Positions 1 to 9,200 are shown, numbered from the stretch's first letter. The stretch: DNA of 64,000 nt from Methylobacterium planeticum (GCF_008806345.1 NZ_VZZJ01000007.1:171755-235754); one strand, 5' to 3'. The notes: generated by a model not told the origin, from the sequence alone. Numbers and translations: made by a program.

Positions 1-296
1 ACAGCACCGGGTGCGCCTAGCGCCGCGGATGTGGCACCTCCTCTCCGCGGGGCGATGAGAGGACGGGCGTGGCCGCCTGAGGGTGTCGATCGAGCCGCCC
101 TTCGCGGAGGGCGGGACCGCCGAGCCTGCCTGCTTCCGCAGCGGGGAGCGTCCGAGGCGGGGTTCTCCGCCGCATCGGCTCGGTGGTTTCTACCGGACGG
201 AATCGAACCGCTTCGGCCGTTCAGACATTGATCCCCGCTTGCCAGGCGGATTCCGGCCTTCCAACGGGTCCGTTCATGGAGCCGGAGGAGATTGCC

Positions 297-458
297 ATGA
301 GCCTCGTGTTCGCCCTGTTCCTGATCGGAGTTCCGCTGGCGCTAGCCGTGATGGAGCTTCGCCGCATGAGAGGGGGCCATTCGCTCCCCATCCACCCGGT
401 GGAGCGACCGGCGACGGCGCAGCCCTCGAGCCCGTCGGGTGGGTCGCCCTCGATCTGA
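297..458 (+). CDS. Small hypothetical single-pass membrane protein (53 aa)
   Basis: Unrecognised short protein. The ATG at 297 follows a good ribosome binding site (GGAGGAG about 6 nt upstream). The N-terminal ~20 residues form one hydrophobic segment (SLVFALFLIGVPLALAVMEL), followed by a basic stretch (RRMR) and a polar, proline/serine-rich tail, so an inner-membrane topology with a short cytoplasmic tail is likely. A 14-bp hairpin lies directly after the stop, consistent with a self-contained transcription unit. No function can be assigned. In-frame codons upstream to 183 exist, but the binding site favours 297. Confidence 0.5.
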   Translation: MSLVFALFLIGVPLALAVMELRRMRGGHSLPIHPVERPATAQPSSPSGGSPSI

Positions 459-472
459 CGATTGGAGAACGC

Positions 473-507
473 GCAGAGGCCAGTGGCGACACACCACTGG
501 CCTCTGC
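473..507 (+). terminator. Strong hairpin, probable terminator
   Basis: A perfect 14-bp inverted repeat (GCAGAGGCCAGTGG, 473-486, pairing with 494-507) encloses a 7-nt loop, 14 nt after the stop of the small membrane protein. There is no clear T-tract, which is common in such GC-rich genomes. It separates the small gene from the cobalamin leader that follows. Confidence 0.65.
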
Positions 508-635
508 CGTCAGTCCTGAGGCGATGTGTTTCGGGCACGCCGGGTCACGTGCTGCGCGCTGTCGCCCTGCGGGCACACCGGCTCGGAAACGCGCGTTGCG
601 CTGTTGACGGCACGCGGTGACACCGGGTTAGGGTG

Positions 636-806
636 TGGCCGACGGTTCCTCATCGAGGATCAAAAGGGAACGCGGTGAGGAGCTTGCTCCGAGGCCGCGG
701 CTGCCCCCGCAACTGTAAGCGGCGAGCCTCCATCAACACGTCACTGGGTGCCTCACCTGGGAAGACGATGAGGGGCAGCGACCCGCGAGCCAGGAGACCT
801 GCCGTC
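636..806 (+). promoter_or_regulatory. Cobalamin (AdoCbl) riboswitch
   Basis: All core blocks of the B12 aptamer are readable in order: AAAAGGGAACGCGGTGAGG near 660-680, CCCCGCAACTGTAAGCGG near 704-722, CACTGGGTGCC followed by CTGGGAAGACG near 742-770, and the B12 box GAGCCAGGAGACCTGCC near 787-803. The family binds adenosylcobalamin and normally switches B12 transport or synthesis genes off when the cofactor is plentiful. It lies about 135 nt upstream of btuB, so repression of the whole B12 uptake operon is expected. Boundaries are approximate. Confidence 0.96.
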
Positions 807-860
807 AGTCGTGGTCACACGCGAAACGCATTGGGCGGGGTGTCCTGGTGGGTGTCGAGG

Positions 861-889
861 CGAGCGCGTGCCTTGATGGCAAGCGCTCG
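861..889 (+). promoter_or_regulatory. Hairpin in riboswitch expression platform
   Basis: CGAGCGC (861-867) pairs with GCGCTCG (883-889), with an inner TGCC/GGCA stem around a TTGA loop. It lies between the B12 aptamer and the btuB start, so it is a candidate terminator or anti-terminator arm of the switch. The pairing is read directly; the regulatory role is inferred. Confidence 0.45.
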
Positions 890-941
890 GTGAGGCCTCC
901 GTTCGCGGTGACGTGCCACTGCCGTCGCCCGAGGCCCGTCC

Positions 942-2930
942 GTGTTCCCTCCTGCCGCACCCACGCTCTGGCGCGCGCTGATTTTGCCCTGCGCCGTGCT
1001 TGCCATCCCGTCCTCCGGCGCGCTGGCCCAGCAAGTCGCCGCCCCCCTCGTCGAGACCCGGGGCAGCGCAGAGGCCACAGCCATCCTCTCGGAGATCTCC
1101 GTCTCCGCGACCGGCGTGCCGACCCCGATCGCCGCCACCGGATCGAGCGTCACGGTGCTCACCGACACGCAGCTGCAGGCGCAGCAGCGCCGCACCGTCC
1201 CGGACGCCCTGCAGCAGGTGCCCGGGCTCAACGTGGTCCAGAGCGGGGGGCCGGGCAGCCAGACCTCGGTGTTCATCCGCGGCTCGAATTCGAACCACGT
1301 GAAGGTCCTGATCGACGGCATCGATGCCAGCGATCCGTCGAACCCGAACGGAAGCTTCGACTTCGGGCAACTGCTCACCGGCGACCTCTCCCGGATCGAG
1401 GTGCTGCGCGGTCCCCAGAGCGGCCTCTACGGCAGCGACGCGATCGGCGGCGTGATCTCGTTCGCGACCCCGCGGGGGGAGGGACCGGCGCGGGCGACCG
1501 CGCGCGTGGAGGGCGGCTCCTTCGGCACCTTCAACCAGAGCGGCCGGATCAGCGGCTCGACCGACGGATTCGACTATTCCGTCTCGATCCTGCACGTCCG
1601 CGCCGCCGCCACACCCGTGACGCCGCCGCAGCTCGTGCCCCCCGGACGCCCGATCCATCCGAACTTCTACGACAATGAGACGGTCTCGGCGAAGTTCGGC
1701 TACCAGTTCACCGATACGTTCCGCATCAACTCGGTGACGCGCTTCATCAATTCGCGGCTTCTGTTCACCGGCACCGACTTCAGCACGTTCCCGGCGCCGC
1801 CGGCCGCGTTCCGGAGTGCGGCCGACGTGCAGCAGATCTTCACCCGCAACGAGGCGGAGTGGACGCCGCTGCCCGGCTTCCACAACGTCTTCGCGATCAA
1901 CCACTCGAACCTGTTCAACCACCAGCAGGGGCCCCTCGACCCGCTCGTCCTGCCTGCGCCGACCACGGGCCTCGGCGAGCGCACCCGCTACGAGTATCGT
2001 GGCGACTACCTCCTCTCCCCCGGCAACCTGATCCTGTTCGGCGCGCAGCGCGACGAGGAGCGGCTGTCGACGACCGACCCGAGCCCGTTCGGGAGCGGCG
2101 ACCTGCGGGCGAGGAACGGCAACACTGCGGGGTACGGCGAGGCGCAGCTGAGCCCCTTCGATCGCGCCGTCCTGGTCGCCAACCTGCGCCACGACGAGAA
2201 TGACCGCTTCGGCCCGGCGACCACCTTCCGCATCGCGCCGAGCTACGTTCTGCCCTTCAGCGACACCCGCCTGAAGGGCAGTGTCGGCACGGGTTTCAAG
2301 GCGCCGACCCTGAGCCAGCTCTTCCAGAGCTTCCCGGCGTCGAACTTCTTCGCCAACCCCAACCTCAAGCCTGAGGAAAGCCTCGGCTACGATGCGGGGC
2401 TCGAGCAGCCGCTCGGGGATCGGGTCCTGGTCGGCGCGACCTACTACCGGAACGACTTCACGAACCTGATCACCAGCAACGCGACCTTCACGTCCAATGA
2501 GAATGTCGGCCGGGCGGTCTCCTACGGCGCCGAAGCCTTCGTGTCCGTGCAGTTCAGCGAGACGCTGTCCGGCCGCGTCGACTACACCAATACGGTGACG
2601 AAGAACGAGATCACGCACCAGGAGTTGCTGCGCCGGCCTCGCCACAAGGGCAGCGCCACGGCCTTCTGGACCCCGCTGCCCGGCCTGACCTTCACCGGGA
2701 CCCTGATCGTGCTCGGCCCCTTCGTCGACGGCAACCGCGACTTCTCGGTGCCGCGGCTGAAGAACCCCGGCTTCACGCTCGTCAACCTCTCGGCGAACTA
2801 CGAAATGAGCGAGACGCTGAGCCTGTTCGGCCGGATCGATAACCTGTTCGACCGCCGCTACGAGAACCCGACCGGCTTCCTCGGACCGGGCCTCGCCGTC
2901 TACGGCGGCGTGCGCGTGACCGCCTTCTGA
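942..2930 (+). CDS. btuB: TonB-dependent vitamin B12 receptor BtuB
   Basis: Outer-membrane TonB-gated porin that should import cobalamin into the periplasm. The 662-aa product starts at GTG 942 and has a signal peptide ending near GALAQQ (about residue 29), a TonB-box-like segment (EISVSATG), then a plug domain with DALQQVPGLNVVQ and VLIDGIDASDPSNPNGSFDF, and a long beta-barrel ending in an aromatic residue (VRVTAF), as expected for outer-membrane insertion. Length fits the BtuB family (about 600-660 aa). Specificity is supported by the B12 riboswitch upstream and by btuF, btuC and btuD directly downstream, the first after only 10 nt. The GTG has no very strong binding site, so a slightly different start is possible. 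Confidence 0.93.
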   Translation: MFPPAAPTLWRALILPCAVLAIPSSGALAQQVAAPLVETRGSAEATAILSEISVSATGVPTPIAATGSSVTVLTDTQLQAQQRRTVPDALQQVPGLNVVQSGGPGSQTSVFIRGSNSNHVKVLIDGIDASDPSNPNGSFDFGQLLTGDLSRIEVLRGPQSGLYGSDAIGGVISFATPRGEGPARATARVEGGSFGTFNQSGRISGSTDGFDYSVSILHVRAAATPVTPPQLVPPGRPIHPNFYDNETVSAKFGYQFTDTFRINSVTRFINSRLLFTGTDFSTFPAPPAAFRSAADVQQIFTRNEAEWTPLPGFHNVFAINHSNLFNHQQGPLDPLVLPAPTTGLGERTRYEYRGDYLLSPGNLILFGAQRDEERLSTTDPSPFGSGDLRARNGNTAGYGEAQLSPFDRAVLVANLRHDENDRFGPATTFRIAPSYVLPFSDTRLKGSVGTGFKAPTLSQLFQSFPASNFFANPNLKPEESLGYDAGLEQPLGDRVLVGATYYRNDFTNLITSNATFTSNENVGRAVSYGAEAFVSVQFSETLSGRVDYTNTVTKNEITHQELLRRPRHKGSATAFWTPLPGLTFTGTLIVLGPFVDGNRDFSVPRLKNPGFTLVNLSANYEMSETLSLFGRIDNLFDRRYENPTGFLGPGLAVYGGVRVTAF

Positions 2931-2940
2931 GGACTTCCCG

Positions 2941-3813
2941 ATGTCGAATCGCGCCAGGATCAGGGTCGGTGCCGTCTCGCTGATGGTCTTGCTCCTCGGA
3001 GCGGGCCTCGCCGGCGCCGGCGCCGGCGACGCCGAGGGCCGGCCCGCGCGCGTCGTTTCGATGAACCTGTGCGCGGACGAACTCCTGCTCCGCCTCGCCG
3101 ACCGCGAGCAGATCGCGGCCGTGTCCTATCTCGCCCGCGATCCGCGCGGCTCGAACGTGGCCGAGCAGGCCGAGGGCCTCCCGCGGACCCGCGGGCTCTC
3201 GGAGGAGGTCATCGCGCTGAAGCCCGACCTGATCATCGCGGGAGCATTCACCACGCGCGCGACGGTGGCCCTGCTGAAGCGGATCGGATTCCCGCCCCTC
3301 GAGATCGGCGTGCCGGCCGATTTCGACGGCATGCGCGGGCAGATCCGCATGGTCGCGGCCGCGCTCGGCCATCCTGAGCGGGGCGAGGCCATGATCGCCG
3401 AACTCGACGCCCGGCTCGCTGAGGCCATGCAATGGGCGGGGACGCCGCGCCTGCGCGCCCTGGTGATGCGGCCGAACGCCTTCACGGTGGCGCCGGGCAG
3501 CCTGGGCGATGCCGTCCTCACGGCGGCCGGCCTGATCAACGTGGCGGCCGAGATCGGTCAGGACAGGACGGGGCAGGTGTCGCTCGAGGCCGCCGCCCTC
3601 GCGGATGTCGACCTCGTCATCCTGGACGAGGGCGCGCGCGGAGCCCCCTCGCTGGCCGACGCCCTGCTGCGCCACCCGGTGCTCGCCGAGTTGCGCCGCC
3701 AGGGACGGACGGTGTCGGTCCCGAACCGCCTCTGGACCTGTCCCGGACCCCAGGTGGCCGAGGTCGTCACGCGGCTCGTCGCGGCCGCCCGTGCGCGGAC
3801 TTCCCTCCGATGA
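2941..3813 (+). CDS. btuF: Periplasmic cobalamin-binding protein BtuF
   Basis: Class III solute-binding protein (290 aa) of the BtuF/FepB type that would deliver cobalamin to the BtuCD importer. It has a signal peptide (hydrophobic SLMVLLLGAGLAGAGAG), then the N-terminal lobe opening RVVSMNLCADELLL, the segment IALKPDLIIAG typical of the family, a long connecting helix, and a C-terminal lobe with VDLVILDEG and RLWTCPGPQVAEVV. It overlaps the permease start by 4 nt (ATGA at 3810-3813), indicating translational coupling. The B12 assignment rests on the riboswitch-btuB context; sequence alone would also fit an iron-siderophore binding protein. Confidence 0.88.
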   Translation: MSNRARIRVGAVSLMVLLLGAGLAGAGAGDAEGRPARVVSMNLCADELLLRLADREQIAAVSYLARDPRGSNVAEQAEGLPRTRGLSEEVIALKPDLIIAGAFTTRATVALLKRIGFPPLEIGVPADFDGMRGQIRMVAAALGHPERGEAMIAELDARLAEAMQWAGTPRLRALVMRPNAFTVAPGSLGDAVLTAAGLINVAAEIGQDRTGQVSLEAAALADVDLVILDEGARGAPSLADALLRHPVLAELRRQGRTVSVPNRLWTCPGPQVAEVVTRLVAAARARTSLR

Positions 3814-4841
3814 AGGCGTTGCTGCCACGCGCGAGCGCCTCCGCCCGGTCGAGGCTCGCGGGCGCGGGTCTGATCGTCATCGCCGCGGCCCTCGTCGCGG
3901 CGTTGGTCCTCGCATCCGTGGCGATCGGCTACGCGGCCTTCGATGTTCCGTCCGCGATGGCCGACCTGCTGGCCGGCCGCACAACGCTGCCGGCCCTCGT
4001 CCTGTGGGAGCTGCGGATCCCGCGCGCCCTGCTCGGGGCCCTCGTCGGCTTCAGCCTTGGCCTCACCGGGGCGGTGCTGCAGGGTTATCTCCGCAATCCC
4101 CTGGCGGATCCGGGCATCCTCGGCATCTCCTCGGCTGCGGCGCTCGGAGCCGTGATGGTGTTCTACGGCGGCCTCGCCGGCAGCCTCAGCCTCGCGCTGC
4201 CCCTCGGCGGGATCGCGGGCGCGGCCCTGGCCGCCCTCGGCATCAACCTCCTGGCCGCGCGCGGCACCGGGACGCTCGGGCTGATCCTGGCCGGTGTCGG
4301 GTTGTCGAGCCTTGCGGGTGCGCTCACGGCCCTGGCGCTGAACCTCGCGCCGAACTCCTACGCGGCGCTCGAAATCGTGTTCTGGCTCATGGGGTCGCTG
4401 GCCGACCGCAGCATGGACCATGTCTGGCTCTGCCTGCCGCTGATGGGGCTGGGCTGGATCCTCATGCTCTCGACGGCGCGCGCCCTCGACGCGCTCGCCC
4501 TCGGCGAGGACACGGCCGCGAGCCTCGGCTTCGATCTGGTCTCGGTCCGGCTCCGGATCGTCACCGGGGCGGCCCTCGCGGTCGGCAGCGGCGTCGCCGT
4601 CAGCGGCGCGGTCGGGTTCGTCGGCCTCGTCGTGCCCCATCTGGTGCGGCCCCTCGTCGGATCGCGCCCGGGCGCGAGCCTGTGGCCGAGCGGGCTGCTC
4701 GGGGCTGCCCTGGTGCTGGGCGCCGACATCGCGATCCGGCTTCTGCCCTCGCGGCCCGAACTGAAGCTCGGTGTCATCACGGCGCTGGTGGGTGCGCCCT
4801 TCCTGATCGGGCTGCTGTTCCGCCGCCAGGGGCGAACCTGA
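3810..4841 (+). CDS. btuC: Cobalamin ABC transporter permease BtuC
   Basis: FecCD-family inner-membrane permease, 343 aa, with about ten hydrophobic helices. Family hallmarks are visible: LRIPRALLGALVGFSLGLTG in the second helix region, LQGYLRNPLADPGILGISS (the loop typical of BtuC/FecC/FhuB), and GFVGLVVPHLVRPLVG near the C-terminal cytoplasmic coupling region. The ATG at 3810 overlaps the btuF stop. The last codon overlaps the ATPase start by 1 nt (TGATG). It would form the BtuC2D2 complex with the next gene. An upstream extension of the frame runs inside btuF and is not used. Confidence 0.92.
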   Translation: MKALLPRASASARSRLAGAGLIVIAAALVAALVLASVAIGYAAFDVPSAMADLLAGRTTLPALVLWELRIPRALLGALVGFSLGLTGAVLQGYLRNPLADPGILGISSAAALGAVMVFYGGLAGSLSLALPLGGIAGAALAALGINLLAARGTGTLGLILAGVGLSSLAGALTALALNLAPNSYAALEIVFWLMGSLADRSMDHVWLCLPLMGLGWILMLSTARALDALALGEDTAASLGFDLVSVRLRIVTGAALAVGSGVAVSGAVGFVGLVVPHLVRPLVGSRPGASLWPSGLLGAALVLGADIAIRLLPSRPELKLGVITALVGAPFLIGLLFRRQGRT

Positions 4842-5638
4842 TGCGCCTCGTCGCGGAAGCCGTCGGCGTTCGGATCGGCCGGACCGTCATCCTGGGGAAC
4901 GTCTCGCTCGATCTCGGCCCGGGTGCCTTCGTCGGCCTCGTCGGTCCGAACGGGGCGGGGAAGACGACGCTGCTCCGCATCCTCGCCGGGCTGCTCCCGG
5001 CCACAACGGGGCGGCTCACCGTCGACGGGCGCGCCATGGCGAGCGTCCGCCGCGACGAGCGGGCCCGGCGGCTGGCGGCCTTGTTCCAGGGCGCGGGCGT
5101 CGGCTGGCCGATGCGGGTGTCGGAGATCGTCGCGCTCGGCCGGCTGCCGCACCGGCGCGCCTTCGCGGCCCTCGGCGATGCGGATCGGGCAGCGATTGCC
5201 CGGGCGATGCGGCTTGCCGACGTGGCGCACCTCGCCGACCGCGCCGAGCCGACGCTCTCGTCGGGCGAGCGCATGCGCGTTCTCCTGGCGCGGGCGCTCG
5301 CCGTCGAGGCGGAGATCCTCCTGGCCGACGAGCCGATCACGGCCCTCGACCCGGCCCATCAGCTCGACGCGATGACCCTGCTCCGCGCGATCAGCCGGCG
5401 AGGCATCGGCGTTGTCGCCGTGCTGCACGACCTCACCCTGGCGGCGCGCTTCTGCGACCGGATCATCGTGATGGAGGATGGGCGCCTCGTGGCGGATGAC
5501 CGGCCGGACGCGGCGCTGACGGACGGCCTCCTCGCCTCGGCCTTCGGCGTCGCCGCGCACCGTGGCACCGCGTTCGATGGAACCCGATACATTCTGCCCT
5601 GGGAGCGCTCCGGCCCCGGCACGAAGGAGATGGGATGA
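4841..5638 (+). CDS. btuD: Cobalamin ABC transporter ATP-binding protein BtuD
   Basis: ABC ATPase of the BtuD/FepC type, 265 aa. Walker A is GPNGAGKTT (about residues 35-43), the signature motif is LSSGERMRV, Walker B is ILLADEPITALDP, and the switch histidine is in VLHDLTLAARFCDR. It powers import through the BtuC permease encoded directly upstream. The start overlaps the btuC stop (TGATG), and the stop overlaps the next start (ATGATGA around 5635), so the genes are almost certainly cotranscribed and translationally coupled. Confidence 0.92.
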   Translation: MRLVAEAVGVRIGRTVILGNVSLDLGPGAFVGLVGPNGAGKTTLLRILAGLLPATTGRLTVDGRAMASVRRDERARRLAALFQGAGVGWPMRVSEIVALGRLPHRRAFAALGDADRAAIARAMRLADVAHLADRAEPTLSSGERMRVLLARALAVEAEILLADEPITALDPAHQLDAMTLLRAISRRGIGVVAVLHDLTLAARFCDRIIVMEDGRLVADDRPDAALTDGLLASAFGVAAHRGTAFDGTRYILPWERSGPGTKEMG

Positions 5639-6606
5639 TGCCACCGCTCGACGAACCCGATGCCGATGTCGTGGCGCTCCTGCGCGATGCCCTGGCCGAT
5701 CCGAGCACGGCCTGGAGCCTCGGCAGCTTCGGGGTCATCGCGGAGTTCATGCGCGATCCGGACGAGGCTGTGTCGGAGCTTCCGGATGGTCGCCTCGGCA
5801 TGGCGACGGCCCGCGGAGCCATCGCGCTGACCCCGACCCGCGACCTTCTCCCGACCGCCTACGAGACACCGGTCACCTCGGGCTGGAACCATGCGCTCGC
5901 CCTCTGCCTGCCGGAACACGCCTGCGCGATGAGCCGTCGCAACGTCGTCACGGAACTCGGACCCGACGATGCCGCGGCGCGCCCCCAAGACCGGGAGGGC
6001 ATTCTCTTCGATCTCGGCCTCGACCTTCTGGCGATCGATGCCTGCGTGCGCGTGCGCGATCCGGAGGCGATCGCCCGCCTGCGGTCCGGGGTCGGCCTGC
6101 CGCTGTTCGATCACGCCAACCCGATCGGTCCTCAGATGGTGGCGATGAGCCCCCATCGGGTGTTCCTGGCGCGGATCGGCCGCGTCGAGGTCTACGCGCC
6201 GATCCCGCCCGACGGCGGCACCAGCCCGGAGGGACCGCACACCCACCTGCTGCCGAAACTCCTGAAGGCCAGGCGCACGCATGCGGCGACGACCCCGATC
6301 CCGTTCGGCTACGTGCCGTGCGCCGGCCTGCACCCGGCGCACCCGTACAAGGACATGATGGGCCGGCGCATTCCCTTCGAGCGCGCCCGCCACGACGCCT
6401 TCCAGGCGCTGCTGGACCGCTGGGGCGACCCGGAACTCCTCGCCATCAAGCGCGGCCTGCCGACAGACGCTTCGGCCACCGTGGCATCGAGCCGCCATGC
6501 CCAAGCCGCGCGGCGCGTGGCAGAGGCCCAGGCGCGCTACCTTCGGGGCGAGGTCTCGGATCTGGCCGAGATCGACCCCGAGGAGAACGAGGCGGAGACG
6601 CCATGA
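5635..6606 (+). CDS. Conserved hypothetical protein in B12 uptake operon
   Basis: I do not recognise the family of this 323-aa protein. There is no signal peptide or membrane segment, so it is probably cytoplasmic. The first ~100 residues contain a compact predicted domain (GSFGVIAEFMRDP). The C-terminal half has a histidine-rich stretch with GPHTHLLPKLLKARRTH and CAGLHPAHPYKDMMGRR, spacing that could hold a metal. Two starts are adjacent (5635 and 5638). It overlaps btuD and the next TonB receptor by ATGA junctions, so it belongs to the riboswitch-controlled operon. A role in handling cobalt, corrinoids or another metal ligand is a guess from context only. Confidence 0.75.
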   Translation: MMPPLDEPDADVVALLRDALADPSTAWSLGSFGVIAEFMRDPDEAVSELPDGRLGMATARGAIALTPTRDLLPTAYETPVTSGWNHALALCLPEHACAMSRRNVVTELGPDDAAARPQDREGILFDLGLDLLAIDACVRVRDPEAIARLRSGVGLPLFDHANPIGPQMVAMSPHRVFLARIGRVEVYAPIPPDGGTSPEGPHTHLLPKLLKARRTHAATTPIPFGYVPCAGLHPAHPYKDMMGRRIPFERARHDAFQALLDRWGDPELLAIKRGLPTDASATVASSRHAQAARRVAEAQARYLRGEVSDLAEIDPEENEAETP

Positions 6607-8837
6607 TGCCGGACAGGGCCGCCGCGTCTTCCGCCACCCGCCACGATCGAGATCATCCCGTGCGTCCGAGCCCCCTCATGCCCTCACGCATCGATCGATC
6701 CCCGCTCCGTCGCGCGCTCGTCGGGGTGTCGAGCCTCGCCGTCGCGGCGTGGTGCACACCCCACGCCCGGGCGGCCGGCGGCGAGGCGGCGGGGGCCGCG
6801 ACGCTCGATGAGATCGCGGTGACGGCCGAGGCAGCGCGACCCATGCCGGGCGTCGTATCCGCGAGCGCGGGCTATGTCGGCGGCGTCTCCGGCATCGGCG
6901 GCGGCCTCCGGACGGTCGATGCGGCGAGCGCCGGCGTGATCTCGGGCGCGCAGATCAACAGCCGGCCCATCACACGCCCCGGCGAGGTGCTGGAGGAGGT
7001 CCCGGGCCTCATCGTCACCCAGCATTCGGGGGAGGGCAAGGCCAACCAGTTCTTCCTGCGCGGGTTCAACCTCGACCACGGCAGCGACATCGCGATCACG
7101 GTCGATGGCATGCCCGTCAACATGCGCACGAACGCCCATGCACAGGGCTACGCCGACATCAACTTCCTGATCCCCGAACTCGTCGGCGCGGTCGAGTTCC
7201 ACAAGGGACCCTACTTCGTGCGCGACGGCGACTTCGCCTCCGCCGGCTCCGTGCGCATCGACTACCTCGACACGGTCGAGCGGAACGTCGCGCTGACCTC
7301 GATCGGCTCCTTCGGCTACAAGCGGGCGCTGACGATCGCCTCGGCGCCGCTCGGCCAGGGCCACCTGCTCGTGGCCGGCGAGGCGCAGACCTACGACGGT
7401 CCCTGGGCCGTGCCCGACCGGCTGGGCAAGCTCAACGGCGTGGTGCGCTACAGCCAGGGCACCGTCACGGACGGCTTCGCGCTCACCGGCATGGCCTACT
7501 GGGCCAAGTGGAACGCCACCAACCAGATCCCCGAGCGCGCGGTCGCGGAGGGGCTGATCGGCCGCTTCGGCACCCTCGATCCGTCGGACGGCGGCAATAC
7601 CGGCCGCTTCTCGCTCTCGGGGCGCTGGAGCCGCACGGACGAGACCGGGATCACACGGGCGAGCGCCTACCTGATCCGCTACCAGATGAACCTCTGGAAC
7701 AACTTCACCTACTTCCTCAACGATCCGGTCAACGGCGACCAGTTCCGCCAGCGCGACAGCCGCGTCCTCGGCGGCGGCGAGGTCAGCCACGTCTTCCAGG
7801 GCGCCCTGTTCGGGCTGCCGATGGAGAACGAGATCGGCGTCCAGACCCGGACCGACGACATCCGGGTCGGGCTCTCCAACACGCAGAACCGGCTCTACCG
7901 CGCGACCGTCCTCGACGACCGGGTGCTCGAGGCGAGCGCGGCCTTCTACTACGAGAACCGGCTGCGCTGGACCGATTGGCTGCGCACCAGCGTGGGCTTC
8001 CGGGCGGACGGCTACTACGCCGATGTCCGCTCGGACACGCCGGCGAACTCGGGCAAGGCGCGCGACGGCATCGTCAACCCGAAGCTCGGCCTCGTGCTCG
8101 GCCCCTGGTTCGACACCGAGCTCTACGTGAACTACGGCGGCGGCTTTCACTCGAACGACGCGCGGGGCGTCACCGCCACGGTCGATCCGGCGAGCCCCCT
8201 GTTCACTATCGCCCGCTCGCCCTTCCTGGTGCCCTCGACCGGCTCCGAGATCGGCATCCGCAACCGCTCGATCGCGGGGCTGGAGACCGCGCTCGCCCTG
8301 TTCCAGCTCGACTTCGCCTCCGAGAACCTGTTCCAGGGCGATACCGGCACCACCGAACCGAGCCGGCCGACCCGCCGCTTCGGCCTCGAATGGACGAACC
8401 GCTACGCGGTGACCCCGTGGCTCAGGCTCGAGGGCGACCTCACGATCACCAACGCGCGCTTCTCGGACTACGACCCTGTCGGCAATCGCGTCCCCGAAGC
8501 GCCCACCACCATCGCCTCGGCGGGCATCACCTTCGGGGAGGGCCTCGGCTGGTTCGGCTCGATGCGCCTGCGCTATTTCGGGCCGCGCCCCCTGATCGAG
8601 GACAACTCGGTGCGCTCGAAGCCGACCGCGCTGGTGAATGGCCGGATCGGCTACAATTTCGAGAACGGGCTGAGCCTGTCCCTCGACGTCCTGAACCTGA
8701 CGAACGCCAAGGCCGACCAGATCACCTACTTCTACACCTCGCGCCTGCCGGGCGAGGCGGCCGAGGGCGTCGCCGACCGGCACTTCCACCCCGTCGAACC
8801 GACCGCCGTGCGGCTGACCCTGGCAGGCCGCTTCTGA
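6603..8837 (+). CDS. TonB-dependent outer-membrane receptor, ligand unknown
   Basis: Second TonB-dependent receptor of the operon, 744 aa if started at the ATG at 6603 that overlaps the upstream stop. An internal ATG at 6678 would give a more standard signal peptide (RRALVGVSSLAVAAW, then HARA). The plug domain includes GEVLEEVPGLIVTQHSG, FFLRGFNLDHGSDI and TVDGMPVNMRTNAHAQGYAD; the barrel ends in LTLAGRF. The family is distinct from btuB upstream, and its closest relatives that I know are of unassigned ligand. Because it sits behind btuFCD under the B12 riboswitch, a corrinoid or cobalt-complex ligand is plausible, but another metal chelate cannot be excluded. Confidence 0.85.
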   Translation: MMPDRAAASSATRHDRDHPVRPSPLMPSRIDRSPLRRALVGVSSLAVAAWCTPHARAAGGEAAGAATLDEIAVTAEAARPMPGVVSASAGYVGGVSGIGGGLRTVDAASAGVISGAQINSRPITRPGEVLEEVPGLIVTQHSGEGKANQFFLRGFNLDHGSDIAITVDGMPVNMRTNAHAQGYADINFLIPELVGAVEFHKGPYFVRDGDFASAGSVRIDYLDTVERNVALTSIGSFGYKRALTIASAPLGQGHLLVAGEAQTYDGPWAVPDRLGKLNGVVRYSQGTVTDGFALTGMAYWAKWNATNQIPERAVAEGLIGRFGTLDPSDGGNTGRFSLSGRWSRTDETGITRASAYLIRYQMNLWNNFTYFLNDPVNGDQFRQRDSRVLGGGEVSHVFQGALFGLPMENEIGVQTRTDDIRVGLSNTQNRLYRATVLDDRVLEASAAFYYENRLRWTDWLRTSVGFRADGYYADVRSDTPANSGKARDGIVNPKLGLVLGPWFDTELYVNYGGGFHSNDARGVTATVDPASPLFTIARSPFLVPSTGSEIGIRNRSIAGLETALALFQLDFASENLFQGDTGTTEPSRPTRRFGLEWTNRYAVTPWLRLEGDLTITNARFSDYDPVGNRVPEAPTTIASAGITFGEGLGWFGSMRLRYFGPRPLIEDNSVRSKPTALVNGRIGYNFENGLSLSLDVLNLTNAKADQITYFYTSRLPGEAAEGVADRHFHPVEPTAVRLTLAGRF

Positions 8838-9146
8838 CGGCGGCTCGGGCGCAGCCGTCGCCGTCAGGATGGGCAGCCGACTGCGCCGGGCTTGCGCCGA
8901 CCACCATCGGCCGACGCGTCCGCAGTTGCGCCCGACCGTGGAGCAACCGGTTCGCCGGGGGGCGCCCAGCGTTGTCCGGAGTCGCCAGCACCTGCCGGAG
9001 CCAGCATCAAATTCCGTGATCATGACGATCAGATTTGAATGTTTGGCTACTCTCTTCGGACAGCCTAAGTTTTCGCCAAAGACCGTCGCTTCTGCTTGAT
9101 GACGTCAACAGAGCCGAACGGCTGGTGCGAGAACGCTGGAGGAAAT

Positions 9147-9191
9147 ATGCCGGACCGTGACGTCGTGCCCGCGGCGCAGAGCCGTCGATAG
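9147..9191 (+). other. 14-codon upstream ORF with strong binding site, in-frame with symporter
   Basis: The 363-nt stretch 8838-9200 holds no recognisable gene. Near its end a strong ribosome binding site (GGAGGA at 9138-9143) precedes ATG 9147, which opens a 14-codon frame (MPDRDVVPAAQSRR) closed by TAG at 9189. The same frame resumes at the symporter ATG 9201, nine nt later, and that ATG itself has only a weak binding site. This could be a leader peptide for translational coupling, or the remnant of a longer symporter N-terminus ended by a nonsense change. A TGACGTCA palindrome lies at 9100-9107. Confidence 0.35.
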
Positions 9192-9200
9192 GCCGCGCCG

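Noticed and set aside
753..2645. Long open frame on the minus strand opposite btuB (630 codons)
   Set aside because: It is Arg/Glu/Gly/Ala-rich with no domain, and lies antisense to a clearly real TonB receptor and across the riboswitch; typical GC-rich shadow.
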